DNA of 32,734 nt, from positions 1-32,734 of the forward strand of contig JAUJPF010000033.1 in assembly GCA_030447275.1 (NCBI GenBank), written 5' to 3'. This document shows positions 8,648 through 15,816 of this stretch, one piece after another. Every line of letters starts with the position of its first letter. Position 1 is the first letter of the stretch. The notes beneath the pieces were generated by a model. The model was not told the origin of the DNA. It saw only the letters and a program-made list of their open reading frames with translations, and searched no databases. The stretch comes from Solirubrobacteraceae bacterium (GTDB lineage Bacteria > Actinomycetota > Thermoleophilia > Solirubrobacterales > Solirubrobacteraceae). Position numbers and translations under genes: made by a program.

Positions 8648-10096
8648 GTGAGCGACGGCATCGGCACCCGGACCCTGCGGGGAATGATGTGGGCGTACGG
8701 CTCGTACGTCGGCGGCCGCGTGCTCGTGCTCGCCTCGACCGCGGTCCTGGCGCGATTGCTCGTGCCGGAGGACTTCGGCCTCGTCGCGCTGGCGCTCACG
8801 GTCATGGCGCTCCTCGAGGCGTTCGCGGACCTCGGCGTCGGACACGCGCTGATCGTCGAGACGGACGATGCGATCGAGGACCGGGCCGAGACCGCGTTCG
8901 TCGTGTCGCTGGCGATCGGCCTCCTCCTCAGCGCGGTGGTGGCGGCGCTCAGCCCCGTCGCCGCCGCGGTGTTCGACGAGCCCGAGCTGCTGGCCGTCAC
9001 GGCCGTGCTGGGGCTCAACTTCCTCCTGCGCTCCTTCCGCAGCACGCCTGAGGCGCTGTCGCGCAAGGCCATGCAGTTCCGCCCGCTCACCATGGCCGAC
9101 CTGGCCGACGCGGTCGTGCGGGGCAGCGTCGGGATCGCGCTCGCCGTCGCCGGCGCGGGCGTGTGGGCCCTGGTCGCGGGCTACCTCGTCGGGACGCTCG
9201 CCCGGAACGTCGTGATCTGGAAGCTCGTGCCGTGGCGCCCGCGCCTGAAGCCCGACCGCGCTCACCTGCGCCAGCTTCTGACGTTCGGAGGCGGGCTCAG
9301 CCTCGTCTCGCTGCTGAACGCCTTCATCGGGACCTTCGACGACCTCGTCGTCGGCCAGGTGCTCGGGACGACGGCGCTCGGGCTGTACGTGCTCGGCTTC
9401 CGGCTGCCGGAGCTCCTGATCATCAACATGTCGAACGTCGCGTCGGAGGTGCTCTTCCCCGCCTTCGCCTCGGTCGGGCGCGAGGGGCTCGCGAACGCGT
9501 ACCTGACCGCCCTGCGGTACACGCTGATGATCGGACTGCCGCTGGCGGCGGGGCTCGCCGTGCTCGCCGATCCGGTGATCCTCGCGGTGTTCGGCGAGCA
9601 GTGGCGCGAGACCGCGACGGTGATGCAGATCCTCACGATCTATGCGCTCGGGGTGACGATCGGCATCCCCGCGGGCACCGTCTACAAGGCGACCGGTCGC
9701 GCGGGCGTGCTCGTCAAGCTCGCGATCTTCCGGGCGGCGCTGCTCGCCGCGGCCGTGCTGCTGCTGGTCGACGAGGGCATCGACGCGGTCGCTGCCTCGC
9801 AGGCCGCGGTCGCCGGGCTGTTCTCGATCCTCGGCCTCGCGTTGGCGTCGCGGATGCTCGCCGTGCGTCCTCGTGAGATCGCTGCCGCGATCTGGCCCGC
9901 CGTCGTGCCGACCGCGGGCACGGCGGGCGCCCTGCTGCTCGTGGACCGCGCGCTCGACGCTCCGTGGCTCGTGCTGGCCGCCGCCATCCCTGCGGGCGCC
10001 GTCGTCTACCTCGCTCTTGTCGCCGTCGTGGCGCCGGACACGCTGCGCTACCTCGCGGCGCGCCTCAGGGGAGCCCCCGCACCCGCCGCGCCCTGA
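8648..10096 (+). CDS. Polysaccharide flippase of the MOP superfamily (Wzx-like)
   Basis: 482 residues with about twelve to fourteen hydrophobic helices. The N-terminus, TRTLRGMMWAYGSYVGGRV followed by LARLLVPEDFGLVALALTVM, is the typical opening of oligosaccharide flippases, in which an amphipathic start is followed by an L-x-P-x-D-x-G-x-x-A loop. LLTFGGGLSLVSLLNAF begins the second half, in line with the two-bundle MATE-like architecture. It should move the finished lipid-linked repeat unit across the membrane to the polymerase. GTG 8648 is used because it opens directly into the first amphipathic helix. The stop is 19 bp before the APH-fold kinase gene. Regulation is possibly shared with the divergent GT4 gene. 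Confidence 0.9.
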   Translation: MSDGIGTRTLRGMMWAYGSYVGGRVLVLASTAVLARLLVPEDFGLVALALTVMALLEAFADLGVGHALIVETDDAIEDRAETAFVVSLAIGLLLSAVVAALSPVAAAVFDEPELLAVTAVLGLNFLLRSFRSTPEALSRKAMQFRPLTMADLADAVVRGSVGIALAVAGAGVWALVAGYLVGTLARNVVIWKLVPWRPRLKPDRAHLRQLLTFGGGLSLVSLLNAFIGTFDDLVVGQVLGTTALGLYVLGFRLPELLIINMSNVASEVLFPAFASVGREGLANAYLTALRYTLMIGLPLAAGLAVLADPVILAVFGEQWRETATVMQILTIYALGVTIGIPAGTVYKATGRAGVLVKLAIFRAALLAAAVLLLVDEGIDAVAASQAAVAGLFSILGLALASRMLAVRPREIAAAIWPAVVPTAGTAGALLLVDRALDAPWLVLAAAIPAGAVVYLALVAVVAPDTLRYLAARLRGAPAPAAP

Positions 10097-10101
10097 GCCC
10101 G

Positions 10102-10107
10102 TACGCT
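10102..10107 (+). promoter_or_regulatory. Candidate -10 box (TACGCT) for the APH-fold kinase gene
   Basis: TACGCT is followed by eight bases and then GTG 10116. It lies in the 19-bp gap after the flippase stop, with no Shine-Dalgarno sequence, so a leaderless internal promoter is possible. Transcription by read-through from the flippase gene is the alternative. Confidence 0.4.
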
Positions 10108-10115
10108 CTCCCGCC

Positions 10116-11360
10116 GTGGTTGATCCGGCAGACCGCGCAGCGGCCTCCCCCGCCCTCCGGCTGCTGGCCGCGCGTGGGCGCCTGGTGCGTTCCCGACCGC
10201 GGGCCGTCGCACGCGGCCTCGCGCTCCGCGCGCGCCGCCGGGCCGCGTGGGCGATCTGGCCCGACGCCGCCGAGCCTGCCCAGGCGGTGGACGTCGCCGC
10301 CGCCGCGACGGCGCGGTTCATGCGGACCACCTTCGGAGCGTCGCCGGCGTCGCGCCGGCCGCTGGTCGACGCGGCACGCGCGCTCGTCGACCCGCTGAGC
10401 TGGGACCTCGCCCGCTGCGGGGCGCTGCTCGAGCCCGCGGCTCCCGGGCTCGCCGCGCGCGCGCTCGAGGACGTGCTCGGCGGGCGCCTGCGCGACGCCC
10501 GGCTCGTTCTGTTCTCGCCGTCCGGTTCGCAGCTCGCCAAGGCGGTGTGCTTCGTCTTCGCCGCGGGAGCGAGCGCCCCGGACGCCGTGGTGCTGGCCAT
10601 GGCCGACCCTCGCTGGTCCGAGCGGCTGCGGCACGAGACGGACCTCGTCGAGGACCTGCGCGCCCGGCTCGCGGGCGCCCCGCACGTCGCACACGCGCTG
10701 CCACTCGAGCCGCTGGCCCGCCTCGAGCTCGGCCACGATCTGGCGGTCGTCGCCCGCGCCGACCCGCTGGCGGCTCGTACCGGCGGCGTCGTGGCACCCG
10801 ATCGCGAGCGGGCCTGGAGCTGGCTGCGCGACTTCCACGCGGCCACCACGGTCCGCACCACGAGCTGGTCGGCCCACGAGGCCGAGGAGGCGGCGCAGGC
10901 GCTGCGCGCGGCAGGCGTGGAGCCGGCGCCCGCGGTGGAGGGCGCGCTGCGGGGGCCGATCGGGTGCCCGCTCCCCGTGTGCGCGGTGCACGGTGACTTC
11001 TGGAGCGGCAACATCGCCCACGACGAGCGCTCGCTGCGCGTCTTCGACTGGGAGTGGGGCGCGCTCGAGGGCGGGCCTCTGCTCGACCTGTGGAGCTACG
11101 AGCTGTCGGACGCGCAGTTCGAGAGCCACCGGCCGCCCGATGCGCTCGCGGAGCGCCTCCGCGGGTCGCTCGAGCGCATCCGTGCGGAGCTCGACAGGCG
11201 CGGGCTCGACCCGAGGCTCGCCGCCGCCGCGCTGCCGGCGACCCTCGCGGAGCTCATCCTGCGGTTCCCTCGGGCGACGGGGCGGGCGGGCAGCGCGGAG
11301 CCGGCCCTGCGCCGGCTGCTCGCGCCGATCGAGCAGGTCCTGGCCGAGCAGCGGGGCTGA
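10116..11360 (+). CDS. Aminoglycoside-phosphotransferase-fold kinase (APH/choline kinase superfamily)
   Basis: 414 residues. The catalytic Brenner-type loop is visible at about residues 290-310: CAVHGDFWSGNIA, with the catalytic Asp and the metal-binding Asn, followed by LRVFDWEWG carrying the DFG-equivalent aspartate. The N-terminal lobe is poorly conserved. The family phosphorylates small hydroxylated molecules such as sugars, choline or aminoglycosides. Inside an exopolysaccharide cluster, a role in making an activated sugar or decorating the repeat unit is more likely than antibiotic resistance; that is inference. GTG 10116 is chosen because the TACGCT box sits eight bases upstream and the frame further upstream reads antisense-like Arg/Pro-rich text within the flippase gene. 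The gene is followed after 38 bp by the deacetylase. Confidence 0.75.
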   Translation: MVDPADRAAASPALRLLAARGRLVRSRPRAVARGLALRARRRAAWAIWPDAAEPAQAVDVAAAATARFMRTTFGASPASRRPLVDAARALVDPLSWDLARCGALLEPAAPGLAARALEDVLGGRLRDARLVLFSPSGSQLAKAVCFVFAAGASAPDAVVLAMADPRWSERLRHETDLVEDLRARLAGAPHVAHALPLEPLARLELGHDLAVVARADPLAARTGGVVAPDRERAWSWLRDFHAATTVRTTSWSAHEAEEAAQALRAAGVEPAPAVEGALRGPIGCPLPVCAVHGDFWSGNIAHDERSLRVFDWEWGALEGGPLLDLWSYELSDAQFESHRPPDALAERLRGSLERIRAELDRRGLDPRLAAAALPATLAELILRFPRATGRAGSAEPALRRLLAPIEQVLAEQRG

Positions 11361-11386
11361 GCGACTCCGGGCGGAGCCCGACTCGC

Positions 11387-11392
11387 TACGTT
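11387..11392 (+). promoter_or_regulatory. Candidate -10 box (TACGTT) for the deacetylase gene
   Basis: TACGTT is followed by six bases (GCGCCG) and then ATG 11399. No Shine-Dalgarno sequence is present. The spacing implies a leaderless transcript that would cover the deacetylase and the PHP phosphatase. Confidence 0.45.
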
Positions 11393-11398
11393 GCGCCG

Positions 11399-12193
11399 AT
11401 GGTCAGGAGGCCCGCGACGACCGACATCCTCGTCCTGGGCTACCACGCCCTCAGCCCCACGTGGCCGGCAGCGCTCTCCCTGCCCCCCGAGCGCTTCGAG
11501 GCGCAGCTGCGGACGCTCGCCGACCGCGGCTATCGCGGGGTCACCTTCACCGATGCCGTGGCCGGCCGCGCGCGTGGCCGCTGCGTCGCGGTGACGTTCG
11601 ACGACGGGTACCGCTCCACGCAGGAGCTCGGGCGCCCGATCCTCGACGCGTTGGGCTGGCCCGCGACGATCTTCGTGCCCACCGCGTTCATCGGCCGGGA
11701 CGAGCCCCTGCGCTGGCCCGGCATCGACGAGTGGGTGGACACGGAGCACGCCCACGAGCTGCTGCCGCTCTCGTGGGACGAGCTGCGTGACCTCCGCGCC
11801 GCGGGCTGGGAGGTCGGGTCGCACACCCGCACGCATCCGCGGCTCACGACGCTCGGCGACGAGGACCTCGCGGCCGAGCTCGCCGACGCGAAGCTGGCGT
11901 GCGAGCGCGAGCTCGGCTCCTGCACGTCGATCGCCTACCCCTACGGGGACGTCGACGCCCGGGTGATCGCCGCCACCGCGCGAGCGGGCTACGAGACGGG
12001 AGGAGGACTTCCGACGGGCCGCTTCGTCCGCTCGACGCTCGCGTGGCCGAGGATCGGCGTCTACCACGGCGACGACGACCGGCGCTTCCGGCAGAAGATC
12101 TCGCGCGTCGCGCGCGGCGTGCAGGCCTCGCCGGTGGGTGGCGCCGTCCGCACCGTGGCGCGCTGGCGGGGGCGCCGCGCGAGCGTCAGGTGA
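11399..12193 (+). CDS. Polysaccharide deacetylase (NodB domain, CE4)
   Basis: 264 residues with the NodB core. Motif 1 is AVTFDDGYRST (catalytic Asp followed by the metal Asp). Motif 2 is VGSHTRTHPRLTTL, giving the HxxxH metal-binding pair. SIAYPYGDVDARV corresponds to the conserved RxPYG-like motif, here with YP in place of RxP. The enzyme removes acetyl groups from N-acetylated sugars and probably trims the exopolysaccharide. No signal peptide is seen: the N-terminus goes straight to DILVLGYHALS, so either the protein acts in the cytoplasm or it is exported by another route. ATG 11399 is fixed by the TACGTT box and the domain boundary. Its stop overlaps the GTG of the PHP phosphatase gene by two bases. 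Confidence 0.88.
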   Translation: MVRRPATTDILVLGYHALSPTWPAALSLPPERFEAQLRTLADRGYRGVTFTDAVAGRARGRCVAVTFDDGYRSTQELGRPILDALGWPATIFVPTAFIGRDEPLRWPGIDEWVDTEHAHELLPLSWDELRDLRAAGWEVGSHTRTHPRLTTLGDEDLAAELADAKLACERELGSCTSIAYPYGDVDARVIAATARAGYETGGGLPTGRFVRSTLAWPRIGVYHGDDDRRFRQKISRVARGVQASPVGGAVRTVARWRGRRASVR

Positions 12194-12954
12194 TCGACCT
12201 CCATACGCACGTCCTGTGCGGCATCGACGACGGCCCGCCCGACATGGTCGGCAGCGTGGCGATGGCGGAGATGGCGGTCGCCGAGGGGGTCGGGACCCTC
12301 GTCGCGACGCCGCACGTCCGCCCCGACCACCCGCGCGTCGTGCCGCGCGAGGTGCCCGAGCGGGTCTGGCAGCTCCAGTCCACGCTCGACCGGTACGAGC
12401 TGCCGCTTCGCGTCCTGCCGGGCGGCGAGGTGGCGCTCGGCCCCGCGCTCGAGCTCTCCGACGACGACCTGCGCGCGGTCACGCTCGGCGGGAACGGCGC
12501 CACGCTGCTCATCGAGACGCCGCACGGCCCGCTGCCGCCGCTCTTCGAGGAGCACGTCGATGCCGTCGCCGACCGGGGCTTCGTGGTCGTCCTCGCGCAC
12601 CCGGAGCTGAACCCGGACCTCCAGGCCGATCCCGACCGGCTGGGGCGCCTCGTCGCCCGCGGCTCGCTCGTGCAGCTGACGGCGCGGTCGCTGCGCGAGC
12701 CGCGGCGCTCCCGGGCCCGCGCGCTCGCGGCGCGCGCGCTCGAGCGCGGCTGGGCCCACGCGCTGGCCACCGACTCGCACTCCGCCGACTGGCGGGCCCC
12801 CCGGCTGGGGTCGCAGCTCGATGCCGCGCGCCGCGCCCACGGCCGGCTCGCGGACGTCCTGACGTGGTCGCTGACGGCAGCCCCCGCCGCGATCCTCCAG
12901 GGCGAGCGCCCCGGCCCGCCGCCCGCCACAGGGCGGCGACTCAGACGGCGCTGA
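12190..12954 (+). CDS. CpsB/YwqE-type PHP protein-tyrosine phosphatase
   Basis: 254 residues, PHP-fold metal-dependent phosphatase. Metal ligands appear in order: IDLHTHVLCGIDDG (HxH plus the typical GIDDG), LVATPHVRPDH, PGGEVAL, FVVVLAHPELN and ATDSHSADW. The family dephosphorylates the C-terminal tyrosines of BY-kinases in capsule systems, so the natural partner here is the kinase at 3545-5074, 7 kb away on the other strand. GTG 12190 overlaps the deacetylase stop (GTGA), giving translational coupling and a protein that starts one residue before the conserved motif. Histidinol-phosphatase-like activity on a small molecule is the alternative, but context favours CpsB. Confidence 0.88.
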   Translation: MIDLHTHVLCGIDDGPPDMVGSVAMAEMAVAEGVGTLVATPHVRPDHPRVVPREVPERVWQLQSTLDRYELPLRVLPGGEVALGPALELSDDDLRAVTLGGNGATLLIETPHGPLPPLFEEHVDAVADRGFVVVLAHPELNPDLQADPDRLGRLVARGSLVQLTARSLREPRRSRARALAARALERGWAHALATDSHSADWRAPRLGSQLDAARRAHGRLADVLTWSLTAAPAAILQGERPGPPPATGRRLRRR

Positions 12955-13022
12955 TCGTCCGAACGTCCAGAGCGCGGCTCGACGAAACGTCCATCCCACG
13001 TGTCGCGCGGTGCGTCCCGCGG

Positions 13023-13056
13023 TGGCAGCGGTCGATCCAGGGGGCGACCGTTGCCA
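13023..13056. repeat. 12-bp inverted repeat upstream of the riboswitch
   Basis: TGGCAGCGGTCG (13023-13034) and CGACCGTTGCCA (13045-13056) are complementary over 12 positions with one G-T wobble and a 10-base spacer. It lies 69 bp after the PHP phosphatase stop and about 15 bp before the aptamer. No T-run follows, so it is either a weak terminator for the upstream operon or a protein-binding site for the downstream promoter. The rest of 12955-13022 shows nothing I can name. Confidence 0.55.
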
Positions 13057-13070
13057 TAGAAGGAGACTCT

Positions 13071-13147
13071 CCCGACAAAGGCACCCCCGTCGTGAGGCGG
13101 GCTCGCAAAGCCACGGGACTTCGTTCGCGAAGTCAGCCGGGCTGCCG
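13071..13147 (+). promoter_or_regulatory. Cyclic-di-GMP-I (GEMM-I) riboswitch aptamer
   Basis: The sequence fits the GEMM-I consensus. The 5' part is GACAAAGGCA. The first hairpin is CCCGTC-GTGA-GGCGGG (13086-13101), with a GNRA tetraloop. The strongly conserved joining segment CGCAAAGCCACGGG follows (13104-13117). The second hairpin is ACTTCG-TTCG-CGAAGT (13118-13133), then AGCCGGGCTGCCG, which supplies the tetraloop receptor side and the C-rich 3' strand. GGCACC in place of GGCAAACC is the main departure. Class I aptamers bind c-di-GMP. The gene controlled is the secreted protein starting at GTG 13186. Class assignment rests on pattern recognition, not on a covariance search. Confidence 0.85.
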
Positions 13148-13160
13148 AAGGAGCTGGGTG

Positions 13161-13180
13161 AGTCCCGTCGACCCCGGGAG
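13161..13180 (+). promoter_or_regulatory. Candidate riboswitch expression platform and Shine-Dalgarno
   Basis: GGGAG at 13176-13180 lies five bases before GTG 13186, a clear ribosome-binding site. TCCCG (13163-13167) can pair with CGGGA (13175-13179) across a seven-base loop and hide it. AGTCCCG (13161-13167) can instead pair with CGGGACT (13114-13120), which is part of the folded aptamer. These pairings exclude each other, so ligand binding could expose or hide the site. The predicted direction, bound aptamer leading to a hidden site and low translation, is inference only. Confidence 0.45.
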
Positions 13181-13185
13181 TCCCC

Positions 13186-14710
13186 GTGCCCTTTCATCGC
13201 CCTGCGCGAGCCGTCCTCGCGTGCACCGTCGTCCTGCTCGCACTCGTGTTCTCCGCCGCCGCCGGTGCGGCGACGCAGACGCTGAAGCCGACCGGCCCCG
13301 CGACCGCCAACGCGGCGGGCGCGGCCCCGGCGCTGACCTTCGACCTGCGCCGCCTGCGCGGGCGCAACATCCGCGGCGTCGTGCTGCGGCTCGACCGCCG
13401 CGGCTTCCGCCTCGGCGCCGCCCGCGCCCGGGTCGCCGCCCGCACGACCGGCCGGATGCGCGTCCGCCTCGGGCGGCCGATGCCCGCCGGCAGCGCCCGC
13501 CAGGCGCGCCTGGTCAGCACCTCGCGCGAGCAGCGCGTCCTCAGGGGGAGCCGCGCGGCGGGCGGCGGGTCGAAGCCGGGGAAGCGCCAGCAGACGGGCG
13601 TCGGGCCGGGCCCGACCCTGCCGGCGCCGGCGCCGGCGCCCGAGCCCGCCGCAGCCCCGGCGCCGGGCGCGGGCCGGGCCCCCCCCCGCCCCGGCGCCGC
13701 CGGCGCCCACCGGGTCCGCCTCGTGGACCTGCGGCTTCGGCACGTTCAGCATCGACACGAAGCCGTCCGGCTGCTGGCGTCCGTACTCGGACTCGAGCCC
13801 GTTCAACCGGCCGATCCCGGGCGACGCCCGCGTGCACCCCCGCTCGAGCGGCATCGTGAGCCGCGTCGTCGGCTTCGGCTCGCCCACCAACCTGACCGCC
13901 GGCGCGTCCGGCACCACCTCCGACTACGGGCACCCCACCTACTACTCGGGCCCGAACGACCCGATCTTCACGCTGCACTGCTACGAGTCGTGGGGCACCT
14001 GCGAGGTCGAGGGCATGAAGATCCGCATCCCGGACGCGGCGCGGCCGGCTGCGGGCGGCGACGCGCATCTGACGGTCATCGACCAGGCCTCGGGCTGGGA
14101 GTACGACCTCTACAAGGTGCGCTCCAAGCCGGCCGGCGGCGGCACGCTCGAGTTCCGCTGGGGCGGCCGCACGCGCATCGACGGCGACGGGATCGACTCC
14201 GCCGCGACCGCGTCGAACTTCGGCAACATGGCCGGCATCATCCGCGCGCAGGAGATGCGCGCCGGCCGCATCAACCACGCGCTGTTCATGACGGCGCGCT
14301 GCGACTCGGGCACGTACGTCTACCCCGCTTCGCACAGCGGCCGGTCGTGCTCGGTCCTCGGCGAGTCGACGGTCGACGCTCCGCCGATGGGCGCCCGCCT
14401 CCAGCTCACGCTGTCCCGCGAGCAGATCGAGGCGCTCGCGGTGCCGCGCTGGAAGAAGACGATCCTCCACGCGATCGCCGAGTACGGCATGTACATGGGC
14501 GACACGGGCGGCGGCGCGTACGGCCTCCACATGGAGTCCGGCTCGACCTACACGTCGTTCGGGCAGGAGGACGAGATGGTGAAGTTCGCCCGCGACAACA
14601 GCGTGCCGACCTACAACGGCCTGCACGTGTTCAACCTCCGCGACGGCGTCGACTGGGCCCGGTACCTGCGGGTCGTCGACCCGTGCGTCGCCGCGGGCAC
14701 CTGCGCCTAG
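13186..14710 (+). CDS. Secreted protein of uncharacterised family, interrupted by a frameshift at a C9 run
   Basis: The N-terminal part starts at GTG 13186 (SD GGGAG five bases upstream) with a signal peptide, RAVLACTVVLLALVFSAAAGAA, and continues through a basic region to a Pro/Ala-rich linker. At the nine-C run 13679-13687 this frame becomes nonsense, while the next frame reads SGCWRPYSDSSPFNRPIPG and continues to TAG 14710. One surplus C would join the halves into one protein of about 507 residues. The second half has DYGHPTYYSGPNDPIF, HLTVIDQASGWEYDLYKV, RINHALFM, PPMGARLQL and ILHAIAEYGMYMGDTGG. I recall this architecture from a widespread secreted family of unknown function. The paralogue at 23137-24228 aligns along the whole second half. 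Its stop shares CTAG with the convergent gene's stop. An error or a true frameshift are both possible. Confidence 0.75.
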
Positions 14711-15774
14711 GCGCGGCCGACGAGCAGCTTTCGCGGTCCGGCGGGAAGCCGCCGGACCGCGAGGATCCCCGTCGCGGCGAGCCTCGCCGCGACAGGCCGC
14801 CCGGCGATGACGGTGTCGAGCGCCGGGTCGTGGGTCGCGAAGCGGCCCTTGTACTCCTCGTCGCCGAGCCCGAAGTGGTAGCCGGAGACGCCCGCCTCGA
14901 ACGCGTCGCGGATCGTGTGGACGAGGAGGACGAACCCGATCTTCGCCGCGTCCCAGCGTGGGTCGCGGCCGAGCTGGTAGTACCAGTCGCGGCCCGCGTG
15001 CCGCAGGCCGTACCAGGCCGCCGCGGGCTCCCCGTCGATCTCGGCGATCCACAGCCGCAGCCAGCCGCGCCCCAGCGCGCGCGCCGCGAAGTCGCGGTGG
15101 AACGTGCGCCGATCTTCGCTGAACGCCGCGGTGCCGCCCTCGGCCTCCCAGCGCAGGTCGTGCAGCCGGAACAGCGTCTCCAGGTCCGCCGGCAGCGCCG
15201 CCGGGTTCTCGGTGAGGCGGAAGCGGAGGTCGTGGTCGCGGGCCAGGCGTCGCTCCATCCGCCGGACCTGGCCGCGGAAGTTCGAGCTCTTGCCGGCCAG
15301 CCACCCCTCCCACTCCTGGCCGCCGATCGCCAGGACCGGGCTCGCCTCGCGCCGGACGACGCGGCCGCCGAGCGCCTCCGCGAGCCCGGCGTCCCCCGCG
15401 ACGCGCTCGGCGAGCAGCAGGCCCCTCGGACCCAGCGCATGCGCTTGGCGCCGCAGCGCGGCGAGGGCCAGCGGCCGGTCGGCCGCAGCGCAGAGCGGAC
15501 CGGCCTCGTCCGCGACACCGTGCCCGAGGAACCGCAGCAGGCGCACCGGGCCGCGGTCGGCGCGGTACAGCGGCAGGATCGCCGCCGTTCGCCCGTCCTC
15601 GGCGCGGACCCGCGTGACCGCGAGCTTGCGCCCGCCGCCGTAGACCTTCCACCACGCCGCCGCGAACTCGTGGGTGCCGAACGGGTTCAGCGCGGCCTCG
15701 GCCAGCGCGTCCCACTCGGCGCGCGCCTCGTCGAGCGACGCGATCGGTTCGGGGTGGGGGTCGGCGCCGGCCAT
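14707..15774 (-). CDS. FemAB/BioF2-type acyltransferase (GNAT superfamily)
   Basis: 355 residues with the double-GNAT layout of the FemAB-like group found in exopolysaccharide loci (CelD/BcsL-like, Acetyltransf_6). Markers: NPFGTHEFAAAWWKVYGGG near the N-terminus, KSSNFRGQVRRMERRL in the middle (the conserved basic NFR segment), and WYYQLGRDPRWDAAKIGFVL plus YHFGLGDEEYKGRFA in the C-terminal half. It probably acylates a sugar or amino sugar of the polymer; peptidoglycan bridge formation is a less likely alternative. ATG 15774 is the only sensible start; TAAGAA lies 12 bases upstream on its strand. A related protein is encoded at 20040. Confidence 0.8.
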   Translation of the reverse strand: MAGADPHPEPIASLDEARAEWDALAEAALNPFGTHEFAAAWWKVYGGGRKLAVTRVRAEDGRTAAILPLYRADRGPVRLLRFLGHGVADEAGPLCAAADRPLALAALRRQAHALGPRGLLLAERVAGDAGLAEALGGRVVRREASPVLAIGGQEWEGWLAGKSSNFRGQVRRMERRLARDHDLRFRLTENPAALPADLETLFRLHDLRWEAEGGTAAFSEDRRTFHRDFAARALGRGWLRLWIAEIDGEPAAAWYGLRHAGRDWYYQLGRDPRWDAAKIGFVLLVHTIRDAFEAGVSGYHFGLGDEEYKGRFATHDPALDTVIAGRPVAARLAATGILAVRRLPAGPRKLLVGRA

Positions 15775-15810
15775 CTGGAGCGCCGGTTCTTAGCAGTCGG
15801 CCCGGAGAAG

Positions 15811-15816
15811 TAAGGT
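15811..15816 (+). promoter_or_regulatory. Candidate -10 box (TAAGGT) of the TPR-containing Wzy-like gene
   Basis: TAAGGT is followed by seven bases and GTG 15824. If this promoter is real, the protein starts at 15824. However GGAG at 15804-15807 is well spaced for GTG 15815, which overlaps the box. The two readings conflict and sequence alone cannot choose. Confidence 0.35.

Noticed and set aside
13832..14710. The second half of the secreted protein as an independent gene starting at GTG 13832
   Set aside because: The conserved sequence (CWRPYSDSSPFNRPIP) lies upstream of 13832 in the same frame and there is no signal peptide from that start, so it is part of the frameshifted longer protein.
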